Part shown: positions 20,249-30,447 of the stretch, one piece after another
How positions within the stretch are numbered: the stretch's first letter is position 1
Layout: each line of letters begins with the position of its first letter
Assembly (NCBI RefSeq): GCF_003952385.1
Contig: NZ_CP034444.1
Coordinates: forward strand, 310,001 to 374,000
Length of the DNA stretch: 64,000 nucleotides
Direction: 5' to 3'
Origin: Mesorhizobium sp. M1D.F.Ca.ET.043.01.1.1
GTDB taxonomy: Bacteria > Pseudomonadota > Alphaproteobacteria > Rhizobiales > Rhizobiaceae
Position numbers and translations under genes: made by a program
The notes under the pieces: generated by a model
What the model saw: only the letters and a program-made list of their open reading frames with translations
The model's database searches: none
What the model was told of the DNA's origin: nothing

Positions 20249-20385
20249 TGTGCTGAGATTCAGGTCAAGGCCGAGCCGAAAATGGTGGGTTTCGAGAATC
20301 GGAGCGGAGCGTACTTAAAGTACGTGAGTGCCTGAAGCGCGGGAAGCCGCCATTTGCAGTCCGGGCTCACCTGAATATCGGCACA
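20249..20385. repeat. Small inverted-repeat element between DUF442 gene and lrp
   Basis: About 137 nt bounded by imperfect 17-nt inverted ends (20249-20265, TGTGCTGAGATTCAGGT; 20369-20385, reading ACCTGAATATCGGCACA). In the middle is the near-palindrome GTACTTAAAGTAC at 20311-20323. No coding potential. It ends two bases before the Lrp stop codon. The layout suggests a rhizobial short intergenic repeat, possibly MITE-like; no target duplication is obvious. Confidence 0.65.
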
Positions 20386-20387
20386 CT

Positions 20388-20855
20388 TTAAATCGGCAAC
20401 GCGCCGGTCTCCTTCAATGTTTCCAGCACGATCGCCGTCTTCACGTGCTGCACGGATTCGTGCGGCAGCAGCACGCCGTTGACGAACTCCGACAGCGATT
20501 TGAGGTCGGGCGTCACGACCTTCAAGATGTAGTCCATCTCGCCGGTCAGCGCATGCGCCTCCTGCACTTCGGGCAGGCGCGCCACCAACTCGCCGAAGCG
20601 CCGCGCATTGTCGCGATTGTGGGTGGCCAAGGTCACCGAGATCACATTGACCAGCGAAAAGCCCAGACGGTCGCGGTCGAGCACGGCGCGGTAGCCTCTG
20701 ATGTAGCCGTCCTCTTCCAGCCGCTGGCGGCGGCGCGAGCATTGCGAGGCCGAGAGATTCACCCGCTCCGAAAGGTCATTGTTTGTGAGCCGCGCATCGG
20801 CCTGCAGCAGCGCCAGTATCTTGCGGTCAAATTGATCAACGCGCGCATCATCCAT
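20388..20855 (-). CDS. Lrp/AsnC family regulator, likely of hppD
   Basis: A 155-residue Lrp-type regulator: N-terminal helix-turn-helix (about 6-65, with LTNNDLSERVNLSASQCSRR) and a C-terminal RAM/ligand domain with GEMDYILKV. ATG 20855 has GGAGGAA 6 nt upstream. It is divergent from hppD with a 139-nt shared promoter region, so control of tyrosine catabolism by an aromatic amino acid is likely. Lrp members usually regulate their own gene as well. Confidence 0.88.
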   Translation of the reverse strand: MDDARVDQFDRKILALLQADARLTNNDLSERVNLSASQCSRRRQRLEEDGYIRGYRAVLDRDRLGFSLVNVISVTLATHNRDNARRFGELVARLPEVQEAHALTGEMDYILKVVTPDLKSLSEFVNGVLLPHESVQHVKTAIVLETLKETGALPI

Positions 20856-20994
20856 GGATATTCCTCCAACCATGCACGATCTGCGCACATCAAGAGCATT
20901 TCAAGCGGTTGAATGCAAGCACCGTGCGACCATCCGGCGCTATCATTTCGCGAAGATGGCCAAGATCGGCCGCAACAGTTTTCGGAGAACCGCC

Positions 20995-22110
20995 ATGGGC
21001 CCCTTCCCGCACGACGCCCCGCCCGCCAAGATCAGCAAGCAAAACCCGGCCGGCACCGACGGTTTTGAGTTCGTCGAGTTCGCGCATCCGGAGCCCGCCA
21101 AGCTCGCCGAACTCTTCACCCGCATGGGTTACGTCGCGGTGGCAAAGCACCGCGCGAAGAACATCACCGTCTGGCGGCAAGGCGACATCAACTATGTCGT
21201 CAATGCCGAGCCCGGCTCGCATGCGATGAAGTTCGTCGACAAGCACGGCCCCTGCGCCGCATCGATGGCCTGGCGCGTGGTCAATGCCAAGCACGCCTTC
21301 GACCATGCCGTGTCGAAGGGTGCTGTGCCCTATGAAGACGCCGACAAGGCTCTCGATGTGCCGGCCATCGTCGGCATCGGCGGCTCGCTGCTTTATTTCA
21401 TCGAAGCCTATGGCGAGAAGGGCTCGGCCTATGATGCCGAGTTCGAATGGCTGGGCGAGCGCGACCCGAAGCCGCAAGGCGTCGGCTTCTACTATCTCGA
21501 CCACCTCACCCATAACGTCTATCGCGGCAACATGGACGAGTGGTGGGATTTCTATCGCGACCTGTTCGGCTTCAAGCAGATCCATTTCTTCGACATCGAC
21601 GGCAAGATCACCGGCCTGGTCAGCCGCGCCATCACTTCGCCTTGCGGCAAGATCCGCATTCCCCTGAACGAGTCCAAGGACGAGACCAGCCAGATCGCCG
21701 AGTACCTGAAGAGGTACAATGGCGAGGGCATCCAGCACATCGCCGTCGGCACCGACGCGATCTACGAGGCCACCGACAAGCTTGCAGCCAATGGGCTGAA
21801 ATTCATGCCCGGCCCGCCCGACACCTATTACGAGATGTCGCATGAGCGCGTGCACGGCCATGACGAGCCGATCGAGCGCATGAAGAAGCACGGCATCCTG
21901 ATCGACGGCGAAGGCGTCGTCGACGGCGGCATGACCAAGATCCTGCTGCAGATATTCTCCAAGACCGTGATCGGCCCGATCTTCTTCGAGTTCATCCAGA
22001 GGAAGGGCGACGAGGGCTTCGGCGAAGGCAATTTCCGCGCCCTGTTCGAGTCGATCGAGCAGGACCAGATCAAGCGCGGCGTGATCAAGCTGGACGGCAA
22101 GGCGGCGTGA
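20995..22110 (+). CDS. hppD: 4-Hydroxyphenylpyruvate dioxygenase
   Basis: Fe(II) enzyme converting 4-hydroxyphenylpyruvate to homogentisate in tyrosine breakdown. It is 371 residues, the usual length, from ATG 20995 after CGGAGAA; the upstream in-frame start lies in the divergent promoter. The facial triad is visible as His170 (LDHLTHNV), His248 (GIQHIAV) and Glu332 (IFFEFIQRKGD). The product feeds HmgA and FahA, encoded on the opposite strand downstream. Confidence 0.97.
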   Translation: MGPFPHDAPPAKISKQNPAGTDGFEFVEFAHPEPAKLAELFTRMGYVAVAKHRAKNITVWRQGDINYVVNAEPGSHAMKFVDKHGPCAASMAWRVVNAKHAFDHAVSKGAVPYEDADKALDVPAIVGIGGSLLYFIEAYGEKGSAYDAEFEWLGERDPKPQGVGFYYLDHLTHNVYRGNMDEWWDFYRDLFGFKQIHFFDIDGKITGLVSRAITSPCGKIRIPLNESKDETSQIAEYLKRYNGEGIQHIAVGTDAIYEATDKLAANGLKFMPGPPDTYYEMSHERVHGHDEPIERMKKHGILIDGEGVVDGGMTKILLQIFSKTVIGPIFFEFIQRKGDEGFGEGNFRALFESIEQDQIKRGVIKLDGKAA

Positions 22111-22131
22111 GTCTTGAGAGTGTCGAGCGGC

Positions 22132-22668
22132 TTACAGCCCCAGCCGCTCGACCTCGTCCTTCCTCAGCTTGATGTCGTAGTCGAGCAGAAACTCATCCAA
22201 TTGCGGCGGGGCGACGGAAGTGCCGGAGAACATGGCATGCACCTGGCCGCGATGGTGGATGTCATGCAGGAAGACGTGGCCGAGAATGTCGCCGATCCGT
22301 TCGGGGATCATGCCGTCCTCGCGCCTATCAGTGATGACGCGGCGGTCGAGATCGGCATCCGTCAAGCCATCGCAGAAAGCGATGAGCTTGCGGTCGAAAT
22401 CGGCTTGGGCCGCCGCCAGGTCGGCCGCATTGTCGAAGGGCACGAAGTCGTCGTAGGCCGCGGCGCCCCGGCCGCCGTCCGTCAGGAAATCGAGATAGAG
22501 ATGGTCAACCGCAAGGATGTGGTTGAGCGTCTCTTTGATCGATGGGAAGAAGCTGGTGCGCTCGGCCTCGAACTCGCCGGGCTGGAGCGCCAGCACAGCG
22601 CGATAGAGGCGGTCGTTCGACCACAGATTGTTGCGCGCCATGCGCCGCAGATGCTGGAGCAAGGTCAC
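22132..22668 (-). CDS. DinB-superfamily protein in the homogentisate operon
   Basis: A 178-residue four-helix-bundle protein of the DinB/YfiT class. His50, His135 and His139 (HDIHH) match the metal triad of the family. It starts at GTG 22668 with AGGAGG about 10 nt upstream; an ATG nine codons in is possible. It is 27 nt behind fahA, the last gene of hmgA-fahA-dinB. Family members include thiol-dependent transferases and the mycothiol-dependent maleylpyruvate isomerase, so a role in the glutathione- or thiol-dependent isomerase step is possible. Function otherwise unknown. Confidence 0.85.
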   Translation of the reverse strand: MTLLQHLRRMARNNLWSNDRLYRAVLALQPGEFEAERTSFFPSIKETLNHILAVDHLYLDFLTDGGRGAAAYDDFVPFDNAADLAAAQADFDRKLIAFCDGLTDADLDRRVITDRREDGMIPERIGDILGHVFLHDIHHRGQVHAMFSGTSVAPPQLDEFLLDYDIKLRKDEVERLGL

Positions 22669-22695
22669 CGCTTCGCCCTCCTCCCCGGCCCGTGC

Positions 22696-23709
22696 TTATC
22701 TGACGTATTTCTCGACCTTCTGCTCGATGGCGCCGAAGATCGAATGTCCGGTTTTGTCCTTCATCTCGATGCGCACAGTGTCGCCGAAATGCAGGAAAGG
22801 CGTCTTCGGCTCGCCTGTCTCGATGGTCTCGATCATCCGCAATTCGGCGATGCAGGAATAGCCGGCGCCGCCGGCCGAAACCGGCTTGCCCGGCCCACCA
22901 TTCAGCTTGTTGGAGACGGTGCCCGAACCGATGATGGTTCCCGCGGCGAGCGGCCGGGTCTTTGCGGCATGCACGATCAGCGTCGGGAAATCGAAGGTCA
23001 TGTCGATGCCGGCATTGGCCCGGCCGAACGGCTTGCCGTTGAGATCGGCAAGCAGCGCAAGGTTGACCTTGCCGCCATCCCAGGCATCGCCCAACTCATC
23101 CGGTGTCACCGCGACCGGCGAAAAGGCGGAAGACGGTTTCGACTGGAAGAAGCCGAAGCCTTTGGCCAGTTCCGGCCCGGTGATGGCGCGGAGCGTCACG
23201 TCATTGACCAGCATCACCAGCCGGATCGCGTCTCTCGCCTCGTCGAGCCCGGCGCCCATCGGCACATCGTCGACAATCACGGCGACCTCTGCCTCCATGT
23301 CGATGCCGAAGGCCTCGTCCGCCATGCGGATCGGGTCGCGCGGAGGGATGAAGGAATCCGAGCCGCCCTGGTAGATCAGCGGGTCGGTCCAGAAGCTCGC
23401 CGGCATCTCCGCACCGCGTGCTTTCCGCACCAGCTCGACATGGTTCACATAGGCCGAGCCGTCCGCCCATTGATAGGCGCGCGGCAGCGGCGAATGCGCG
23501 TCATGCTCATGGAAGCGCGCAGAAGGCACCGCGTTGCCCTCCAGCGATTCCGCCATCGCCGCCAGATGCGGCGCGATGCGACGCCAGTCGTCCAGCGCGG
23601 CCTGCAGCGTCGGCACCAGGAAGGAAGCGTCGGTGAACCGCGTCAGATCGCGCGAGACCACGACCAGCTTTCCGTCGCGCGTTCCGTTCTTCAAAGTGGC
23701 AAGCTTCAT
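22696..23709 (-). CDS. fahA: Fumarylacetoacetate hydrolase family protein (fumarylacetoacetase)
   Basis: A 337-residue FAH-family hydrolase expected to split fumarylacetoacetate into fumarate and acetoacetate. Seen are DMEAEVAVIVDDV (metal-binding acidic residues) and the GTIIGSGTVSN loop of the FAH fold. ATG 23709 has GGAGA 4-5 nt upstream. Its place between hmgA and the dinB-type gene assigns it to tyrosine breakdown; the shorter length than animal FAH is normal for this bacterial type. Confidence 0.92.
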   Translation of the reverse strand: MKLATLKNGTRDGKLVVVSRDLTRFTDASFLVPTLQAALDDWRRIAPHLAAMAESLEGNAVPSARFHEHDAHSPLPRAYQWADGSAYVNHVELVRKARGAEMPASFWTDPLIYQGGSDSFIPPRDPIRMADEAFGIDMEAEVAVIVDDVPMGAGLDEARDAIRLVMLVNDVTLRAITGPELAKGFGFFQSKPSSAFSPVAVTPDELGDAWDGGKVNLALLADLNGKPFGRANAGIDMTFDFPTLIVHAAKTRPLAAGTIIGSGTVSNKLNGGPGKPVSAGGAGYSCIAELRMIETIETGEPKTPFLHFGDTVRIEMKDKTGHSIFGAIEQKVEKYVR

Positions 23710-23818
23710 GCGGTCTCCTCTCCCGATGCGGCCCTCTCACCGCGTGGCTCCACAACAAGGCCGTTACGGACGATCGTCAAGCCGCCCGTTCAAGTTTTCC
23801 TGACACTGATGCCGGCGG

Positions 23819-25132
23819 TCAGGACCAGTCGCCTTCAAGCGTGCCATTAAAACGCTTCTTCAGATCGGCCCAGCAGTCGATGTAGTTCTCCTGCAAGGTG
23901 CCGAGCTCGGCGGCGTAGCGGGTCAGCATCTGCGGGAAGCGCGTCTCGAACATGAAGGCCATGGTGTTGTCGAGCTTCACCGGCTTCAAGTCGGCCCGCG
24001 TCGCCTTCTCGAATCCGGAAGCGTCCGGTCCATGCGCCAGCATCTGGTTGTGCAGGCTGATACCACCGGGAACAAAGCCTTCTTCCTTGGCGTCATACTG
24101 GCCGTGGATCAGGCCCATGAACTCGCTCATGATGTTGCGGTGGTACCAGGGCGGCCGGAACGTGTTTTCCGCCACCAGCCAGCGCGGCGGGAAGATGACG
24201 AAGTCGACATTGGCCGTGCCCTCCTCGCCGCTCGGCGCCGTCAGCACCGTGAAGATCGATGGATCGGGATGGTCGAACAGAATGGCGCCGACCGGCGAAA
24301 ACGTCGCCAGATCATATTTGTAGGGCGCGTAGTTGCCGTGCCACGCGACGACGTCGAGCGGCGAATGGCCAAGCTCGGTGACGTGGAAAGTGCCGCACCA
24401 TTTGACGATCAGCCGGCACGGCGTCTCCTTCTCCTCGAACCAGGCGCAGGGCGTCTTGAAGTCGCGCGGGTTGGCCAGGCAGTTGGCGCCGATCGGGCCG
24501 CGGTCCGGCATGGTGAATTTGGCGCCGTAGTTCTCGCAGACATAGCCGCGCGCTTCCTTGTCGGCGAGTTCGACCTTGAAGACCAGGCCGCGCGGCAGCA
24601 CGGCGATCTCGCCGGGGCGAAGCTCGATCACACCCATCTCGGTGACGAAGCGCAGCGCGCCGACCTGCGGCACGACCAGCAATTCGCCATCGGCGTTGAA
24701 GAAATGGTCATCCACCATCGAGCGGTTGGCGACATAGACATGCGCGGCCATACCGGACTGGCCGACGGCGTCGCCAGCCGTGGTGAAGGTTCGCATGCCG
24801 GAAATGAAGTCGGTCGGCTCGCTGGGCATCGGGGTGGGATTCCAGCGATACTGGCCAAGCGCAAGCTCATGATCGCCGATGTTGGGCCCGGTCTTCCACA
24901 AGGGATAGCTCGCGCCCTTGAAGCGCCCGGTGTGCCGGACGCTCGGCCGGATGCGGTAGAGCCAGGAGCGCTCGTTGGTGCCGCGCGGCGCGGTGAAGGG
25001 CGAGCCGGAAAGCTGCTCGGCGTAAAGGCCGTAAGCCGGCCGCTGCGGCGAATTGCGGCCCTGCGGCAGCGAGCCGGGCAGCGTCTCGGTCTCGAAATCA
25101 TTGCTGAAGCCCGGCATGTAGGAAAAGCCCAT
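23819..25132 (-). CDS. hmgA: Homogentisate 1,2-dioxygenase
   Basis: Opens the homogentisate ring to maleylacetoacetate with an Fe(II) centre. It is 437 residues, normal for the family, starting [13 protein letters not shown] at ATG 25132 behind GGAGGA. Conserved stretches include [25 protein letters not shown] and the PPWYHRN iron-region. First gene of the minus-strand operon hmgA-fahA-dinB; divergent from a MarR-type regulator. Confidence 0.97.
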   Translation of the reverse strand: MGFSYMPGFSNDFETETLPGSLPQGRNSPQRPAYGLYAEQLSGSPFTAPRGTNERSWLYRIRPSVRHTGRFKGASYPLWKTGPNIGDHELALGQYRWNPTPMPSEPTDFISGMRTFTTAGDAVGQSGMAAHVYVANRSMVDDHFFNADGELLVVPQVGALRFVTEMGVIELRPGEIAVLPRGLVFKVELADKEARGYVCENYGAKFTMPDRGPIGANCLANPRDFKTPCAWFEEKETPCRLIVKWCGTFHVTELGHSPLDVVAWHGNYAPYKYDLATFSPVGAILFDHPDPSIFTVLTAPSGEEGTANVDFVIFPPRWLVAENTFRPPWYHRNIMSEFMGLIHGQYDAKEEGFVPGGISLHNQMLAHGPDASGFEKATRADLKPVKLDNTMAFMFETRFPQMLTRYAAELGTLQENYIDCWADLKKRFNGTLEGDWS

Positions 25133-25200
25133 CCGATCCTCCGTGATCTCGGCTTCCAGGCCTCATGAAGCGTGGCTTGCCGGCGATGTTGACCAAACTG

Positions 25201-25231
25201 GTTTCATTTGTAACCATCGAAAATGTAACTA
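25201..25231. promoter_or_regulatory. Candidate MarR operator between hmgA and its regulator
   Basis: An AT-rich patch in an otherwise GC-rich divergent promoter. It contains a one-mismatch inverted repeat GTTTCA-TT-TGTAAC (25201-25214) and a direct repeat GTAACNATC at 25210 and 25225, period 15. Either could bind the adjacent MarR protein. The repeats are seen; the binding is inferred. Confidence 0.45.
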
Positions 25232-25261
25232 TCAACGGCGAACGCATTCGTGGTGCGCATC

Positions 25262-25705
25262 ATGGAACCGGATATCCTCGAACTGGAAAGCTTCCTGCCC
25301 TACCGGCTCTATCGGCTGGCCGACGCTGTCAGCCGCGAGTTCTCCGCCATCTACAGGGACCGCCACGGCCTGACCCGACCGGAATGGCGCACGCTTTCTG
25401 GCCTTGGCCAGCGCGGCACGATGACGGCGACGGAGCTCGGCGAGCAGTCGGCCATGCACAAGACCAAGGTGTCGCGCGCCGTGGCCGAACTGGAGCGCCG
25501 GCGCTGGCTGGTGCGGACGCCGGACGAGAACGATCGGCGGGTGGAGCACCTGGCGCTGACCAAGGCGGGACTTGCGGCTTATCGTGAGATGGTGCCGCTG
25601 GCGAAAGCGTTTGAGGGAGAGTTGTTGGCGAGGCTGAGTGAGGAGGAGCGGACGGCGATTGCAAGGGGCGTGGCAGCGCTGGAGACAGCTCTTTACGGAT
25701 TGTAG
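25262..25705 (+). CDS. MarR family regulator, probable hmg repressor
   Basis: A 147-residue MarR protein with the winged helix at about 45-110 (ATELGEQSAMHKTKVSRAVAEL, then the wing DENDRRVEHLALT). ATG 25262 begins MEPDILELES; a GTG four codons upstream (25250) is an alternative. It is divergent from hmgA with a 129-nt gap. In other proteobacteria a regulator at this place represses homogentisate genes and is released by pathway intermediates; the same is inferred here. Confidence 0.85.
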   Translation: MEPDILELESFLPYRLYRLADAVSREFSAIYRDRHGLTRPEWRTLSGLGQRGTMTATELGEQSAMHKTKVSRAVAELERRRWLVRTPDENDRRVEHLALTKAGLAAYREMVPLAKAFEGELLARLSEEERTAIARGVAALETALYGL

Positions 25706-25723
25706 CAAAAGGACTCCTCCTAC

Positions 25724-25787
25724 CCTTCGTCATTCTAGCGCGGAGCAAGGAGCGAAGCGAAGCGCGCAGACCCTAGAATGACGAAGG
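25724..25787. terminator. Long inverted repeat between the MarR gene and tdh
   Basis: A perfect 15-bp inverted repeat (CCTTCGTCATTCTAG at 25724-25738, CTAGAATGACGAAGG at 25773-25787) around a 34-nt loop that itself contains GCGAAGC repeats. The sequence is typical of rhizobial intergenic palindromes. It sits between convergent genes and could terminate both. Confidence 0.7.
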
Positions 25788-25814
25788 ACGGGAGGCGTCC
25801 TCCCGGAGGGCCTC

Positions 25815-26849
25815 CTACCAATCCATCACCACCTTGCCCGAACTCCCACTCCGCATCGCATCGAACCCAACCTGGAAATCGTCGATCCCAATCCGGTGCG
25901 TGATCAGCCCCGAGACATCCAATGGCCCCTGCACCAGGGCGATCATCTTGTACCAGGTCTCGAACATCTCGCGGCCGTAGATGCCCTTGAGATGCAGCAT
26001 CTTGAAGATGACCTTGTTCCAGTCGATCTCGAAGCCGGTCGGCGCGATGCCGAGGATGGCGATCTTGCCGCCATTGTTCATGGTGTCGATCATGTCGCGG
26101 AACGCGGGCGCCGCACCCGACATCTCCAGGCCGACATCGAAGCCTTCGGTCATGCCCAGCTTCGGCATGACGTCGCGCAGCTTCTCCTTCGAGGCGTCGA
26201 CGACATGCTGGACGCCGAGCTTGCGCGCCAGATCCAGCCGCACCGGGTTGATGTCGGTGATGACGACCTTTCGCGCGCCGACGCATTGCGCGACCAAGGC
26301 GCCCATGATGCCGATCGGCCCGGCGCCGGTGACCAGCACGTCCTCGCCGACCAGGTCGAAGGACAATGCCGTGTGGACCGCATTGCCCAGTGGATCGAAG
26401 ATGGCGGCGATCTCGTCCGGCACGTCGTCGGGGATCGGCACCACATTGTGCTGCGGGATCACCATGTACTCGCCGAAGGCGCCGGGGCGGTTGACACCGA
26501 CGCCAAGCGTGTTGCGGCAGAGGTGGCCCCTGCCCGCCCGGCAGTTGCGGCAATGGCCGCAGACGATATGGCCCTCGCCCGAGACGCGCTGGCCGATCTT
26601 GTATTCGGTGACCGCCGCACCGAAATCGGCGACGGTGCCGACGAATTCGTGACCGGTCACCATCGGCACCGGCACCGTCTTCTGCGCCCACTGGTCCCAG
26701 TTGTAGATGTGGACGTCGGTGCCGCAGATCGCGGTCTTCTTGACCTTGATCAGCACGTCGTTGGGGCCGATCTCCGGCACCGGCACCTCTTCCATCCAGA
26801 TGCCCGGCTCGGCCTTGGCCTTCACCAGCGCCTTCATCATGTTGGACAT
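25815..26849 (-). CDS. tdh: L-threonine 3-dehydrogenase
   Basis: Zinc-dependent MDR dehydrogenase oxidising threonine to 2-amino-3-ketobutyrate with NAD+. It is 344 residues. Cys42 ([12 protein letters not shown]) is in the catalytic zinc site, GHEFVG follows, and the structural zinc motif [15 protein letters not shown] is complete. The NAD motif GAGPIG is in the middle. It lies 52 nt behind kbl; together they convert threonine to glycine and acetyl-CoA. Confidence 0.97.
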   Translation of the reverse strand: MSNMMKALVKAKAEPGIWMEEVPVPEIGPNDVLIKVKKTAICGTDVHIYNWDQWAQKTVPVPMVTGHEFVGTVADFGAAVTEYKIGQRVSGEGHIVCGHCRNCRAGRGHLCRNTLGVGVNRPGAFGEYMVIPQHNVVPIPDDVPDEIAAIFDPLGNAVHTALSFDLVGEDVLVTGAGPIGIMGALVAQCVGARKVVITDINPVRLDLARKLGVQHVVDASKEKLRDVMPKLGMTEGFDVGLEMSGAAPAFRDMIDTMNNGGKIAILGIAPTGFEIDWNKVIFKMLHLKGIYGREMFETWYKMIALVQGPLDVSGLITHRIGIDDFQVGFDAMRSGSSGKVVMDW

Positions 26850-26901
26850 TCTTTTGTTCCTCGAATCTCTTGATCGGGAGCGGCTTTTCGATGTCGGCCG
26901 T

Positions 26902-28089
26902 TCAGGAAATCACACCCAGTTCCTTGCCGACTTCGCCAAACGCCTCCACCGCGCGATCGATGTCGGCGCCGGAATGGGCCGCCGACATCTGCGTGCGGAT
27001 GCGCGCCTGGCCCTTCGGCACCACCGGGAAGGAAAAGCCGATGACATAGATGCCGCGCTTCAGCAACTGCGCAGCCATCTCCTGCGCGAGCGCAGCATCG
27101 CCCAGCATCACCGGGATGATCGGATGATCGGCGCCGGCAAGCGTAAACCCCAGCTTACCCATTTGAGACCGGAAACGTTGCGCATTGGCATATAAGTGCT
27201 CGCGCAGCGCGTCGCCATTGCGGATCAGCTCGAACACTTTCAGCGAGGCGCCGGCGATCGCCGGCATCAGCGTGTTGGAGAAGAGATAGGGCCGCGAGCG
27301 CTGGCGCAGCCAGTCGACCACCTGCTTCTTGCCCGAAGTATAGCCACCGGATGCGCCGCCCAGCGCCTTGCCGAGCGTGCCGGTGATGATGTCCACCCTG
27401 CCCTCGACGCCGCAATGTTCGGCCGAGCCGCGGCCGTTCTTGCCGACGAAGCCGACAGCGTGGCTGTCGTCAACCATGACCATGGCATCGTATTTCGCGG
27501 CGAGGTCGCACACCCCTTCAAGGTTGACGATGATGCCGTCCATCGAGAACACGCCGTCGGTGGCGATCAGCCGGAAGCGGCAGTCCTTCGCTTCCCTCAA
27601 CCGCGCTTCGAGATCGGCCATATCGTTGTTGGCGTAGCGGAAGCGCCTGGCCTTTGAGAGCCTGACCCCGTCGATGATCGAGGCGTGGTTCAGCGCATCC
27701 GAAATGACGGCGTCCTCCTCGCCGAGCAGCGTCTCGAACAGGCCGCCATTGGCGTCGAAACAGGAGCCGTAGAGGATGGTGTCGTCCATGCCGAGGAAAG
27801 AGGAGATTGTGGCTTCCAACGCCTTGTGCTCCTCCTGAGTGCCGCAGATGAAGCGCACCGAGGCCATGCCGTAGCCGTAGCGGTCGAGCGCCTGCTTTGC
27901 CGCCTCGCGCAGTTCGGGGCTGTCGGCGAGGCCGAGATAATTGTTGGCGCAGAAATTCAGCACCTTCTGGCCAGCCACCTCGATCTCGGCCGATTGCATC
28001 GAGGAAATGACCCGCTCCGACTTGTAGAGGCCGGCCGATTTCAGGCCCTGAAGCTCGTTGTCGACGTGGGAGAGAAACGCTGCGCTCAT
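26902..28089 (-). CDS. kbl: Glycine C-acetyltransferase (2-amino-3-ketobutyrate CoA ligase)
   Basis: PLP enzyme splitting 2-amino-3-ketobutyrate with CoA into glycine and acetyl-CoA. It is 395 residues from ATG 28089; in-frame codons upstream do not resemble the family. Motifs of the alpha-oxoamine synthase class: [27 protein letters not shown] and the PLP-lysine region GTLGKALGG. The tdh gene follows on the same strand. Confidence 0.97.
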   Translation of the reverse strand: MSAAFLSHVDNELQGLKSAGLYKSERVISSMQSAEIEVAGQKVLNFCANNYLGLADSPELREAAKQALDRYGYGMASVRFICGTQEEHKALEATISSFLGMDDTILYGSCFDANGGLFETLLGEEDAVISDALNHASIIDGVRLSKARRFRYANNDMADLEARLREAKDCRFRLIATDGVFSMDGIIVNLEGVCDLAAKYDAMVMVDDSHAVGFVGKNGRGSAEHCGVEGRVDIITGTLGKALGGASGGYTSGKKQVVDWLRQRSRPYLFSNTLMPAIAGASLKVFELIRNGDALREHLYANAQRFRSQMGKLGFTLAGADHPIIPVMLGDAALAQEMAAQLLKRGIYVIGFSFPVVPKGQARIRTQMSAAHSGADIDRAVEAFGEVGKELGVIS

Positions 28090-28377
28090 GGTCAGGCCCT
28101 GTTCGTTTGACGCGGACTGTCGCGCCGCGGACAAGAAAAATCCACCGCAAAAACGACCGCTTCGGTGGCCTTGCGAAAGCTTTGCGACGGCGGCGGAGGA
28201 CGATGCGCTCAAATGCCGACAACGCTTGAAAGGACGCGATAACCATCTTGTCAGCTTTGTCACGCTGTCGGGATCAACGCCACGCCTGCTTGCCGACCTG
28301 TTAACCCTTTCAGGTCAAGGGTCTTCCCGCCACGAAATCCAGGGCAAGAATGCGTCGACCGGAGGGGTCACCGAATT

Positions 28378-30447
28378 ATGTCGCAGCAGCCAGTGCAGAG
28401 CGTTTCGCGCAAGCTGATTCTGCTCATCAAGACCGGCTACTGGCTGGCGCTCACGATCATTGCCGCCATGGTGATGGCCTCCTTCATTCTTTTGCAGCAG
28501 TTGATCGCGCAGCAACAGCACAATGATGCGTTGCTCGATATCGTTTCCATGCAGAAGGCACTGTCGCAGCGCATTGTCTTCCTGGCCAGCGCCACCGGTG
28601 CTGCCACGCGCGACAAGCAGCCGGCGCTCGTCACCGCGCTCAAGCAGGCGACGGGCGAGTTCGAGACCAATTACGACCGGCTGCTCAAGGAGACCGGCGC
28701 CGATCCGCTGTCGCCTGCCCGCAACGATCCGAAATCGATTGAATATGTGCTGTTCGGCAAGCCGTTCCATCTCGACTATTTCTCGGTCGGCCTGATCGCC
28801 AATGGCGGCAGGCTGGTGTCGTCCTTCCAGTCGCAGCTCGGCATGCAAAGCGACGGCTACAAGGGCGGCGGCGAACGCGCCGGGCTCGACGCTTCCGTCG
28901 CCAATGCGACTTTGTCGGGCTATGCCGCGCTCGGCCAGCGCATCAGCGCCTTTGCCAACGAGCGATCGGACGAGATGCTCGACCTGCACCGCACGCTGTT
29001 CTTCGCCACCATCGGCGTCATCGTGCTGGTGGCGCTGTTCATCTTCCGGCCGATGTCGAAGGCGATCCTGCGCAAGACACACGAGCTGGTAGATGCCCGC
29101 AATTCGATGGCGTTCATCGCGGTGCATGACGGCTTGACCGGCCTCCACAACCGCACCTTCCTCACCGAACATTTCGACACGCTGATCAAGGGCGCGCATC
29201 GCCGCCGCGAACGGCTGGCGGTGATCCAGTTCGACCTCGACCGTTTCAAGCAGATCAACGACACGCTCGGCCACCCCGCCGGCGACTATGTGCTGGTGGT
29301 GACAGCGCAGCGCATGCGCGATTCCTGCCGCGCGTCGGATTTTTGCGCCCGTCTCGGCGGCGACGAATTCGTGATGATCCTGAACGGCGCCGGCTCCACC
29401 GAGGACATCCATGCGCTGGCCAAGCGCATCCTGGGCGAGATCAACGAGCCGATCACCTTCCAGGGCGCGACGATCCTGCCCGGCGCCAGCGCCGGCATCG
29501 CCGTCTACCCTGTAGACGCCGACAATGCGCAGGACCTGCTCGTCCATGCCGATCTCGCGCTCTATTCTGCCAAGAAGTTGGGCGGCGGCAGCTTCTCCTT
29601 CTTCTCCGAGGAGCTTCGGCGCGAACTCGACTACCGCAAGCAGCTCGAGCAGGACATCCGTGCCGCAATCGCGGAAAAGGCCTTCGAGGTCTATTTCCAG
29701 CCGCAGGTCTCGCTCACCAGCGGCAAGATCAGCGGCATCGAAGCTCTGGTGCGCTGGAAGCATGCCGTGCGCGGCATGATCTCGCCCGGCGAGTTCATCC
29801 CGGTGGCGGAGAAATGCGGCTTCATGCCGGACATCGGCCGCATCGTCATCACCAAGGCGATCAACGAAGCCGCCGAATGGGACCGCGCCGGCATCGATTT
29901 CGGGCGCATCGCGGTCAACGTCTCGGGCACCGAGCTGCGCGAGCCTGACTTCGACAAGTTCCTGTTCGGGACGCTGGAGCGGGCCGGGCTTGCGCCGCAG
30001 AAGCTGTCGCTGGAAATCGTCGAATCCGTCATCCTCGACGACGAGAAGACCGGCATCGCCGCCAAGCTCAGACACATCCGCGCTGCCGGCGTCCATCTCG
30101 AACTTGACGATTTCGGCACCGGCTATGCCTCGCTCAGCCACGTCAACCCGAACGAGATCGACCGGCTGAAGATCGACCGCCGCTTCGTCCAGAATATCAA
30201 CGAGAACGGCGACAACACCAAGATCGTGCGCGCCATCACCGAGCTTGCCCGCGGGCTCGGCATCTCGATCGTCGCCGAGGGCGCCGAGACCGAGGCCGAA
30301 CTCGACTCGCTGATGGCGATCGGCTGCGATCAGGTGCAAGGCTATTCGATCGCCTTCCCGATGCCGCAGGACAAGGCGCGCGAATGGCTCATGGCGCGCA
30401 GCCCGAAGAAGGCGAAGCTGAAAGTGCTTCAAGGCAGCCTGGCTTGA
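28378..30447 (+). CDS. Membrane GGDEF-EAL protein (cyclic di-GMP turnover)
   Basis: A 689-residue inner-membrane protein: TM1 about 19-44, a periplasmic helical sensor resembling PilJ/type-IV-pili methyl-accepting domains (about 45-205), TM2 about 207-227, GGDEF (RLGGDEF near 326) and EAL (GIEALVRW near 453, DDFGTGYASL near 570). The cyclase active site is intact and an RxxD inhibitory site (RASD) lies five residues before GGDEF. The EAL domain keeps its key acidic motifs, so the protein may be bifunctional. ATG 28378 follows GGAGGGG. Divergent from kbl. Confidence 0.93.
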   Translation: MSQQPVQSVSRKLILLIKTGYWLALTIIAAMVMASFILLQQLIAQQQHNDALLDIVSMQKALSQRIVFLASATGAATRDKQPALVTALKQATGEFETNYDRLLKETGADPLSPARNDPKSIEYVLFGKPFHLDYFSVGLIANGGRLVSSFQSQLGMQSDGYKGGGERAGLDASVANATLSGYAALGQRISAFANERSDEMLDLHRTLFFATIGVIVLVALFIFRPMSKAILRKTHELVDARNSMAFIAVHDGLTGLHNRTFLTEHFDTLIKGAHRRRERLAVIQFDLDRFKQINDTLGHPAGDYVLVVTAQRMRDSCRASDFCARLGGDEFVMILNGAGSTEDIHALAKRILGEINEPITFQGATILPGASAGIAVYPVDADNAQDLLVHADLALYSAKKLGGGSFSFFSEELRRELDYRKQLEQDIRAAIAEKAFEVYFQPQVSLTSGKISGIEALVRWKHAVRGMISPGEFIPVAEKCGFMPDIGRIVITKAINEAAEWDRAGIDFGRIAVNVSGTELREPDFDKFLFGTLERAGLAPQKLSLEIVESVILDDEKTGIAAKLRHIRAAGVHLELDDFGTGYASLSHVNPNEIDRLKIDRRFVQNINENGDNTKIVRAITELARGLGISIVAEGAETEAELDSLMAIGCDQVQGYSIAFPMPQDKAREWLMARSPKKAKLKVLQGSLA

